Positions 8,801 to 12,779 of a DNA stretch of 12,779 nucleotides are shown here, piece after piece. Location of the stretch: positions 1 through 12,779 of the forward strand of contig JBJOMN010000018.1 of NCBI GenBank assembly GCA_046052345.1, read 5' to 3'. This DNA comes from Pollutiaquabacter sp046052345 (lineage in GTDB: Bacteria > Bacteroidota > Bacteroidia > AKYH767-A > 2013-40CM-41-45). The translations under genes were made by a program, and so were the position numbers. The number at the start of each line of letters is the position of its first letter. Position 1 is the first letter of the stretch. Under the pieces are notes generated by a model, which was not told where the DNA came from, searched no databases, and saw only the letters and a program-made list of their open reading frames with translations.

Positions 8801-10535
8801 GTCGTTTTCGGCATCCAACGTATGTTTCGGGTCACCTGTACAGTTCATTAACCAAAGCACCGTCGCCGGCGGGATTTCCTCTACCGAAAACTGGATGTTC
8901 AGCAATGGCATCACCAGCTCCGATGCGAACCCGGTCATCTCCTTTGCCGCAGCAGGGTCCTATCAAGCAACGCTTACCGTGACTTCCGCCCAAGGCTGTA
9001 TCAGCACGGCAACTAATCCGGTCACAGTCTACAACGCTCCCGTCGCGATGTTCTCGACGAATGGCAGCTGCGAAAACGAAGCGATATCCTTCCTCGACCG
9101 GTCCTCCTCACAGGACGGTGCGATCGTAAGTTGGACTTGGAATTTCGGCGACGGCGGAGCGACCGTACAGCAGGATCCTACCCACAACTATTCCGGTGCC
9201 GGAACCTATACTGCCACTTTGTTCGCCGTATCGGAATTCGGTTGCGCGGATACGGCTACGATGGCGATAGTCATCCATGAACGTCCTGATGCAGGCATCA
9301 GCGTCTCCCCCGCATGTGCCGGAACACCTGTGAACATCTCAGCGACCGGAAGCAATATTTCAACCTATTTGTGGGATCTCGGCAACGGACAGACAGCCAC
9401 TACGGCTTCCTTTACGCAGGTATTTGCGCAAGCCGGAAGCCATCCGGTACACCTGACTGCCATGAATACGTTCGGCTGTTCGGACGAAGCCGATGCAACG
9501 GTCACAATACATCCTAATCCGGTGACAGGCTTCGTAACGAATCCGGTGTGTGTCGGTGACCGTACGATTTTCTCGAACTCTACGACGGTACCGACCGGAA
9601 GTATCGCCTCTTACGCTTGGAACTTCGGAGACGGTCAGCAGTCAACTGCCGTCAACCCGAACCACATCTTCCAATCGCCGGGCAACTACCAGGCGCTTCT
9701 GACGGCCACTACTGACCACGGCTGCACCGGAACATTCAGCCGGACGGTGGCTGTTCATGCATTACCCGTTGTCGACTTCTCCACCGGCGTACAGGGATGC
9801 AGTCCGGTTCTTTTCACACCCGGTGACCAATCCGTATCCACTGACGGCATCATCACCGGCTGGCTGTGGGACTTCGGAGACGGAGATATCTCTACGGACA
9901 ACCGCCCGTCACATTACTACACGACTTCCGGAAATTTCAGTGTTTCGCTTACCGTAGTTTCATCGTTCGGCTGTCAGGCACAGGTAACCCGCCCCGGATT
10001 CGTCACCGTCTTCCCCGGACCGGAAGCCGACTTCAGCATGAACGGCCAGGCAACTGACTTGAATCCGCTTGTCCAGTTCACCAACCTTTCACAAGGCTAT
10101 ACGGCTTTTGAATGGAATTTCGGAGACGGACAGACTGATGACACCCATTCGAATCCCGTGCACCGGTACGACGAGCTAGGATCCTATACGATCACGCTCA
10201 CGACTGTGAATTCCTTCGGTTGCCGTGATACGGTCTACAAAATCATCGAGGTACGTCCGACCTCTACGTTGTACGCTCCGAACTGCTTCACGCCGAACGG
10301 AGACGGAAAGAACGACACCTTCAAGCCCGAATACACCAACATGACAGACATCGAAGTATGGGTATTCGACCGTTGGGGACTGCTTGTCAGCCATTTCGAC
10401 GGCATGAACAACCACTGGGACGGTTATTACGGCGGACGGAAGTGCCAGTCGGACACATACGTTTACAAGATCAAAGGAAAAGGAATAGAAGGCAAGGATT
10501 ATGAATGGATAGGACACGTCAGTATCGTCTACTGA
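2829..10535 (+). CDS. Giant secreted multi-PKD surface protein with T9SS type-B sorting domain
   Basis: About 2568 residues (numbered from ATG 2829). Residues 1-29 form a signal peptide with a basic start, a hydrophobic core and an A-S-A cleavage site. Residues 30-280 (SHSMGADLTY..., FYRDC) match the N-terminal module often found in Bacteroidota gliding-motility-associated proteins. Next come a cadherin/Ig-like module (282-388), a SprB-like repeat (389-459), PKD 1-2 (460-622), five short Ig-like repeats (623-976), PKD 3-5, five more short repeats (1224-1577) and PKD 6-16 (1579-2476). The end (about 2480-2568) is a type-B sorting domain with FTPNGDGKNDTF, VWVFDRWG and WDGYYGG. PKD domains carry WxFGDG, HxY and terminal GC motifs. 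Likely exported by T9SS to the cell surface as an adhesin or stalk; ligand unknown. GTG 2820 and ATG 2838 are alternative starts. No frameshift or stop interrupts it. Confidence 0.93.
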   Translation: MRRMKIKGILWLLLSCLTAVLMSGHKASASHSMGADLTYTHIGGNTYRVTLSFYRDCAGIPAPANLPVKIVSASCGDSLGIICYPRTGTGNEITPNCSNATTRCNGGTFTGIQEWIYDGTVTLPQACSDWIFSHNLCCRNAAVTNITNPTASTFYIYATLNNTNGLNNNSPTFTNNPVPFLCLGQRFAFNHGAYDSDGDSLAFQLIPPQRTATTNVTYIPPFTAANPLTSVPATSFNTRNGDIIMTPQNMEVTVMAVLVNEYRNGVLIGSVERDLQLTVMACSNNLPSLTGINGTGNFSIDVCADQQVCFDVFSADLDSSQNVTISWNNTVPGAVFTASGGSRPSGRFCWTPSGNDAGNSYTFTVTVKDDACPYKGTQSYAYTVNVLGMQADITSTSVGTCSGNEILNANVNGGNGFYTYQWNNGSTASSIVAGPGTWSVTVSDGRCSSTDMYTVNNPQQPTAAFGISAQGCTGLPVSFSDQSTTNSAGITSWYWNFGDGTSATAQHPTHIYSTAGNYTAYLIISTAAGCSDTAVRTLAIGQQPVAQFSVMNGCAGSNFSFTNQDPSSALSWTWNLGNGTTSSAASPVVQYSNAGTYTVTLTGSSSNGCSASISRTVIVYPVPAADAGADRTLCAGSSTTLSATGGSSYTWIPGGSGSSINVQPASTTNYILIATNTAGCSSYDTVAVAVLPTPSVNAGSDINGCSGQTITLSATGASSYNWLPGNMTGSNVSVTPSASTTYTVVGSNSYGCTASDVIDVLLSQTAVIDAGTDITICQGSQTTLSATGGTSYAWNITGQTTASIRVSPSWTTTYTVTASNGNGCSGSDYVTVTVLPAPQVQLQPQFLCIGGSVTLNPNVTASSYLWTPGGQNTPSITVNQGGNYSVTITDANGCTASAGAGVTTGTTLSVNLTDITFCHHDTVVLDAGNPGSTYLWTPGAQTTQAISIYNSGTYGVTVTDPAGCTGAVTITATETPSPTAYWTATTSCEGSPTQFTNLSSVVGLNNNRYHWNFGDGGHSNLENPTYTYTLPGRYPVHLTIQSGNGCSAPYNGWVYVNPLPEVAFSANDVCQGQATIFNNLSSVSDGNIIGYRWDFGDGDTSNAVHPAHTYVSPGTMTVTLTVFTAGGCNSTLQQMVNVYPNPVAAATGGSACNGTTLTPGNGSSIASGSISSYTWNFGDGTSSTLANPSHVYSASGTYQLSLTATSSNGCSDTATAVIVVYPNPVANAGPDQTICPGTSVSISATGGASYYWLPANATTGTVNVSPGSSTTYTVLVTDSHGCVASDAVTVNVLNGPVAYANGTPAVCAGQSATLTGSGGTMLSWSPGGMSGGTVTVRPSATTDYVLTVTDLNGCTATDTVRIIVNRIPTLVVSPDQSVCAGSSVSLSAAGAFSYSWAPTGATGPVIAFTPQSNGTYTVTGTSLEGCTASATVRVTVNSSPQVALPPAFYCLGHTTVLDAGNPGSSYLWSNGQTTQQINVGTSGLYSVVVTAPNGCPGTASTTVSEAGNLQALPTADIVCAGETAVLNAGNPGSSYQWSTGATTQTISVTTAGTYLVTVTDAFGCSATMNHIVSINPLPVPSFTAAPGCAGSPITFINRSTVNGGSIGQSVWSFGNGSFSNSPSPTFTYPTDGTYQIGLTVTGNNGCSASTTGSVTIFPLPVADFSANASCLGTPTQFTDGSSVSAGTISNWQWDFGDNSTASATAFPSHTYLSAGNYDATLIVTSNNGCRDTIDRYLTVNGLPAASFSVINACTGSQVTFQNTSGSAWGSITGYSWDFGDGSVSNAVAPQHAYAAAGSYTVQLTATTINGCSASTTRTVTSFELPQASFTAAPACAGSPVSFVNTSSASGSPIAFSFWNLGNGITSNSTNPVWTYATDGLQQVSLVVISGNGCRDTVTGTVTVHPLPSPAFTSQDVCLNSATSFRDLSTVSNGNISGWNWDFGDNTVSVNNAPVHTYSADGTFPVQLTVTSDRGCTATVRSVVNVFPNPEVSFSASNVCFGSPVQFINQSTVAGGISSTENWMFSNGITSSDANPVISFAAAGSYQATLTVTSAQGCISTATNPVTVYNAPVAMFSTNGSCENEAISFLDRSSSQDGAIVSWTWNFGDGGATVQQDPTHNYSGAGTYTATLFAVSEFGCADTATMAIVIHERPDAGISVSPACAGTPVNISATGSNISTYLWDLGNGQTATTASFTQVFAQAGSHPVHLTAMNTFGCSDEADATVTIHPNPVTGFVTNPVCVGDRTIFSNSTTVPTGSIASYAWNFGDGQQSTAVNPNHIFQSPGNYQALLTATTDHGCTGTFSRTVAVHALPVVDFSTGVQGCSPVLFTPGDQSVSTDGIITGWLWDFGDGDISTDNRPSHYYTTSGNFSVSLTVVSSFGCQAQVTRPGFVTVFPGPEADFSMNGQATDLNPLVQFTNLSQGYTAFEWNFGDGQTDDTHSNPVHRYDELGSYTITLTTVNSFGCRDTVYKIIEVRPTSTLYAPNCFTPNGDGKNDTFKPEYTNMTDIEVWVFDRWGLLVSHFDGMNNHWDGYYGGRKCQSDTYVYKIKGKGIEGKDYEWIGHVSIVY
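4210..4695 (+). repeat. PKD-type domains 1-2 of the giant protein
   Basis: Two consecutive PKD-type beta-sandwich repeats of about 80 residues follow the SprB-like repeat. The first carries YWNFGDGTS, the second the degenerate WNLGNGTT. Each opens with a Cys near strand A and closes with a conserved GC (AAGC, SNGC). Confidence 0.85.
4698..5757 (+). repeat. Repeat block A: five short Ig-like repeats
   Basis: Five consecutive repeats of 70-72 residues, each with an early Cys (codons at 4728, 4941, 5157, 5370, 5580; the next domain's Cys is at 5790) and a late GC. Repeats 1-3 have the form xAGxD..C.G...LSATGxxSYxW...TTYTV. Repeats 4-5 have the form C.....L(D/N)..NPGSxYLWTPG. Same order and spacing as block B. 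Confidence 0.85.
5598..5636 (+). repeat. 39-bp repeat copy 1 inside the giant gene
   Basis: Encodes VLDAGNPGSTYLW. It matches the copy at 7194-7232 at 34 of 39 bases and more weakly a third copy at 7401-7439. These are among the most similar DNA segments I see between repeats and could support recombination. Confidence 0.8.
5758..6498 (+). repeat. PKD-type domains 3-5 of the giant protein
   Basis: Three canonical PKD repeats with HWNFGDGG, RWDFGDGD and TWNFGDGT, each followed by HxY or YxY and a closing GC. They separate the two five-repeat blocks. Confidence 0.85.
7194..7232 (+). repeat. 39-bp repeat copy 2 inside the giant gene
   Basis: Encodes VLDAGNPGSSYLW in the fourth repeat of block B. 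It is the closest partner of copy 1 at 5598-5636 (five mismatches), but copy 1 is in the fifth repeat of block A. Confidence 0.8.
7401..7439 (+). repeat. 39-bp repeat copy 3 inside the giant gene
   Basis: Encodes VLNAGNPGSSYQW in the fifth repeat of block B. It is more diverged from copies 1 and 2 than they are from each other. Confidence 0.7.
7563..10257 (+). repeat. PKD-type domains 6-16 of the giant protein
   Basis: Eleven consecutive PKD-type repeats of about 82 residues. Most carry W(N/D)FGD(G/N); four are degenerate (WSFGNG, WNLGNG, WMFSNG, WDLGNG), so they may have lost the calcium-binding turn. Each of repeats 6-15 has an early and a late Cys. Repeat 16, next to the sorting domain, keeps only the late one. 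Confidence 0.85.
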
Positions 10536-10628
10536 CGAAGACATATACCGGGCGCCACCCTATTCGCCCATGGTCATGAATCAGGCCCAAAAACGGAAAA
10601 CCGGCTGAAGTTCATGGGGTGCCCGGCG

Positions 10629-10668
10629 AGCCCCTCGTTCCCTTGCGGATCGGGGGGCTTATCTTTTT
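10629..10668 (+). terminator. Probable intrinsic terminator of the giant gene
   Basis: AGCCCCTCG (10629-10637) pairs with CGGGGGGCT (10651-10659), a 9-bp GC-rich stem with one G-U pair and a 13-nt loop, followed on the plus strand by TATCTTTTT. It lies about 94 nt after the giant gene's stop codon. The opposite side has no T-tract, so it serves the plus strand. Its T-tract reaches the stop codon of the convergent small ORF. Confidence 0.6.
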
Positions 10669-10853
10669 CAATAGTGCCATCCCGGGGGATAGACAGTGCG
10701 CACGTTCTGGCGCGTCTTCACGATGGCACGAAGGTAGGCGATGCGGTGCGGCATACCGAACACCTTTCGAAGCCTGCAGAAATCATCCATCAATTGCTGC
10801 TGGCGGTTGTTCCTGGGAACAAACTCATTTGCATAGAACTCCGGAAATCCCAT
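10668..10853 (-). CDS. Small hypothetical basic protein
   Basis: A 61-codon frame from ATG (10851-10853) to TGA (10668-10670), facing the giant gene. I do not recognise the family. The product starts MGFPEFYANEF, is rich in Arg/Lys and aromatic residues, and ends in PPGWHY. It has no signal peptide or membrane segment, and the middle (DDFCRLRKVFGMPHRIAYLRAIV) looks helical and amphipathic. In favour of coding: natural-looking composition, codon choices such as ATC, TTC, GTG and AAC shared with neighbours, an in-frame stop shortly upstream of the ATG, and an otherwise gene-free 490-bp interval. Against: short, overlapping plus-strand frames are also open, and no clear promoter is seen. Could be cytoplasmic and nucleic-acid binding, but that is a guess. 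Confidence 0.5.
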   Translation of the reverse strand: MGFPEFYANEFVPRNNRQQQLMDDFCRLRKVFGMPHRIAYLRAIVKTRQNVRTVYPPGWHY

Positions 10854-10935
10854 TGTGAGGAAGGTTTGGTTTCAGTCAATATACCTTTCAGAAAAACCGG
10901 GCTCAAGATTTGTTGACGACCGCTATGAGGCACTT

Positions 10936-10992
10936 TACAAGTAATTCGCAACGGGTGGTGAATGACCGCATTCTACCTGTGAATTACTTGTA
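10936..10992. repeat. Perfect 12-bp inverted repeat upstream of the acyltransferase gene
   Basis: TACAAGTAATTC (10936-10947) and GAATTACTTGTA (10981-10992) are exact reverse complements. The pairing continues inward to 15 bp (one G-U) and leaves a 27-nt loop. It ends 33 nt before the acyltransferase start codon. There is no T-tract, so it is not an intrinsic terminator. It may be an operator, an RNA leader structure or the remnant of a small mobile element. Confidence 0.7.
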
Positions 10993-11025
10993 GGAAAACC
11001 GCAGGAAATACCCAACTTTACAGGC

Positions 11026-11583
11026 ATGATGCGACTGCTGTATTCCTTTTTGTTCCGGTTACTCGGCTGGAAAATCGCAGGAGCGCCCCCGGCACTTCAT
11101 AAATACCTGATCGTGGTGGCGCCTCATACCTCCAACTGGGACTTCTTCCTGGGACTGGCCGTTCGCAGCATCCAGCGGATTCCAGCCAATTTCCTTGGAA
11201 AAGAGGAACTCTTTCGGCCGCCGTACGGATGGATTTTCAGGAAGTTGGGAGGATATCCGGTTAACCGGAAAAGCTCCACCCACTTGGTGGATCAGATCAT
11301 CGCGCTGGCGCGCAAAGAAGACCGTTTTATCGTCGCCATAGCCCCGGAGGGCACACGTTCAAAAGTGGACAAGTGGAAAACAGGCTTTTACCATATCGCC
11401 GAGGGCGCAGGAATACCGATCGTGATGGCTGCTGTAGACTATCCCACCAAGACCCTTACCTGGTCCCCGCCACTTTGGCCTAGCGGTGAGCTGGAGAAGG
11501 ATGCACCTCAGATTGACGCGTTTTTTAAGGGAAAAAAGGGTAAAAACCGAGGCGCCGCCAGCGTTTTAGGCACTGTAAGATAA
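11026..11583 (+). CDS. Lysophospholipid acyltransferase family protein (PlsC-like)
   Basis: A 185-residue short member of the 1-acyl-glycerol-3-phosphate acyltransferase superfamily, which transfers acyl chains to lysophospholipids at the inner membrane. Motif I is H34-T-S-N-W-D39 (HxxxxD catalytic pair), motif II G58-K-E-E-L-F63 with GGYPVNR to residue 81, motif III P107-E-G-T-R111, motif IV GIPIV near 129-133. There is only a short amphipathic N-terminus (MMRLLYSFLFRLLGW), so it is probably monotopic. Start taken at the first of two adjacent ATGs. The C-terminus contains an A6 run inside an A-AAA-AAG heptamer in the zero frame. It is followed 140 bp later by the LTD/CotH gene on the same strand, with no strong terminator between them. 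Substrate is not determinable from sequence. Confidence 0.9.
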   Translation: MMRLLYSFLFRLLGWKIAGAPPALHKYLIVVAPHTSNWDFFLGLAVRSIQRIPANFLGKEELFRPPYGWIFRKLGGYPVNRKSSTHLVDQIIALARKEDRFIVAIAPEGTRSKVDKWKTGFYHIAEGAGIPIVMAAVDYPTKTLTWSPPLWPSGELEKDAPQIDAFFKGKKGKNRGAASVLGTVR

Positions 11584-11722
11584 GCGCCTTTTATCGACTT
11601 TTCTCCAGCGGTTTCACCCCTATTTTTATCGGATAAACTGTGCATATCGCGTCCAACAGCCGCAGCGCTGTCGGTCGGTTTTGCCTGTAACTTTAAGCCT
11701 GTTTGAATCAATCTGTACTCCC

Positions 11723-12779
11723 ATGATCAAAAGACTTTTGACTTTCCTTTTCGCATTCACTTGCCTGTTCCGTCAGGAGCTTCGGGCGCAGTTGTTCATC
11801 AACGAAATCATGAGCAACAACCAGTGCACGAAGCTGGACGAGGACGGTGATTATTCAGACTGGGTGGAGATCTACAATGCCGGTTCCTCTTCGGTTAGCC
11901 TTTCCGGATATTACCTTTCGGATGATCCAGACACTCTTAACAAGTGGAGGTTCCCGTCCGTTTCAATAAGTGCCGGGGCCTACAAGACCGTTTTCTGCTC
12001 CGGCAAGAACCGAACAGGTACCGAGCTGCACAGCAACTTCTCCATCGGTAAAAACGGGGAGAGCATCATCCTGTCCAATTCCAGCGGGACAAACGTTATC
12101 GATTTCGTGACTTGTGGTCCGCTGCCTCCGGACAAGTCATACGGAAGATTGCCGAACGGGAGCATTTCGATGAGCAACCTTTCCGACCCCACTTTCAATG
12201 CAAGTAACAATACGGTGTTCTTCATCAACGGAACAGTTGCCGTAGCGCCGATTTTCTCGGTAAGAGGCGGAGTCTATACGACGCCGCAAACCATAGCCCT
12301 CTCCCACCCGGACTCTACCTGCCAGATCCGATACACTCTGGACGGTTCCGAGCCCAATATCTATTCACCCGTATATACGGTTCCGATTACTTTGCAGAGC
12401 CGTGCTAACGACACAAATTATTATTCAACGATACGTGCAGGCTGGGCAAACCATAGCTATCTGCCAGACTGGCAACCTCCGGTCGGAAACGTTTTCAAGG
12501 TAAATGTACTTCGCGCCAGGGCTTTCAAGCAAGGTATGTATCCGGGACCGATCGGCACGAATACCTATATGATCGATCCGGCGATGCCGACACGTTACGG
12601 GAATATGCCCCTTGTATCGTTGGTCTCCGACCCCCGACATCTTTTCAACGACACTACAGGTATTTATGTACCCGGTCTCACCTACCTGCAGGACAGCGTA
12701 CACGGCAATTACCATAACGGCTGGAGAAAACCCGCCAACATTGAAATCTACTACCCCGATAACCGCCAACTCATCAACG
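11723..12779 (+). CDS. LTD / chitobiase-C-like / CotH-kinase secreted protein (5' part)
   Basis: An open frame from ATG 11723 runs 352 codons to the window end without a stop, so the gene is truncated by the window. Residues 1-23 look like a signal peptide ending RAQ, a common Bacteroidota cleavage context. Residues 24-160 match a lamin-tail domain (INEIMSNN, DWVEIYNAG, LSGYYLSDDP, KWRFP, SIGKNGESI). Residues 173-282 match a chitobiase/beta-hexosaminidase C-terminal-like Ig domain (IRYTLDGSEPNIYSPVY, LRARAFKQG). From about 295 (MPLVSLVSDPRHLF, GIYVPG, IEIYYPD) it enters the CotH family, bacterial relatives of secreted protein kinases. The CotH catalytic residues lie outside the window, so activity cannot be judged. 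A T9SS tail beyond the window is likely by analogy, unseen here. Confidence 0.88.
   Translation, partial: MIKRLLTFLFAFTCLFRQELRAQLFINEIMSNNQCTKLDEDGDYSDWVEIYNAGSSSVSLSGYYLSDDPDTLNKWRFPSVSISAGAYKTVFCSGKNRTGTELHSNFSIGKNGESIILSNSSGTNVIDFVTCGPLPPDKSYGRLPNGSISMSNLSDPTFNASNNTVFFINGTVAVAPIFSVRGGVYTTPQTIALSHPDSTCQIRYTLDGSEPNIYSPVYTVPITLQSRANDTNYYSTIRAGWANHSYLPDWQPPVGNVFKVNVLRARAFKQGMYPGPIGTNTYMIDPAMPTRYGNMPLVSLVSDPRHLFNDTTGIYVPGLTYLQDSVHGNYHNGWRKPANIEIYYPDNRQLIN

Noticed and set aside
8468..8938. Long antisense frames inside the giant gene (also 3042-3455 and 3407-3904)
   Set aside because: They run through the PKD or N-terminal coding sequence and reflect its codon bias. The plus-strand domains are unambiguous.
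4210..10257. Tandem repeats considered as a CRISPR array or satellite DNA
   Set aside because: The repeats are protein-level Ig/PKD domains of about 210-250 bp with low DNA identity in one continuous reading frame.
10614..10916. 100-codon plus-strand frame opposite the small minus-strand ORF
   Set aside because: It begins just before the giant gene's terminator hairpin and runs through it. Its composition is less protein-like than the minus-strand frame.
11656..11671. Short hairpin ACAGC/GCTGT followed by CGGTCGGTTTT between the acyltransferase and CotH genes
   Set aside because: Only a 5-bp stem with the T-run displaced by 7 nt; too weak to call a terminator.

Overview
The window reads as a piece of a Bacteroidota chromosome, probably from a Sphingobacteriia/Chitinophagia-like environmental lineage. 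The support is (i) a very large secreted protein that ends in a type IX secretion system (T9SS) type-B, gliding-motility-associated C-terminal domain, (ii) start codons without clear Shine-Dalgarno sequences, and (iii) a LTD/chitobiase-C/CotH protein of a kind common in this phylum. Base composition is moderate, near 50% G+C by eye, and I see no integrase, transposase, CRISPR array or phage gene.

Left part (1-2600), read on the minus strand: tRNA-Pro(GGG), an intrinsic terminator, a TerC-family membrane protein, a two-domain universal stress protein and shikimate kinase (aroK). The last two lie 44 bp apart and probably share a transcript. The terC-type start codon is only 6 nt beyond the T-tract of the tRNA terminator, so this gene may depend on read-through from the tRNA promoter. 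At the extreme left, the 3' tail of a plus-strand gene runs into the end of aroK.

Centre (2829-10535): one gene fills 60% of the window. It encodes a secreted, surface-exposed protein of about 2568 residues: signal peptide, a Bacteroidota-type N-terminal module, a cadherin/Ig-like module, a SprB-like repeat, 16 PKD-type domains, two blocks of five shorter Ig-like repeats, and a T9SS sorting domain. The two five-repeat blocks are almost equal in length and have matching internal spacing, which points to duplication of a roughly 600-residue segment. An adhesin or cell-surface stalk is the most likely role.

Right part (10536-12779): a probable intrinsic terminator for the giant gene, a convergent unrecognised small ORF of 61 codons, a perfect 12-bp inverted repeat, a short lysophospholipid acyltransferase-like protein, and the 5' part of a secreted protein with lamin-tail, chitobiase-C-like and CotH-kinase domains that runs off the window end.

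The housekeeping genes on the left and the surface and envelope genes on the right do not form one pathway. I do not see a clearly new multi-gene system. The most unusual items are the repeat architecture of the giant protein, the tRNA/terminator/TerC arrangement, and the small ORF with the nearby inverted repeat.
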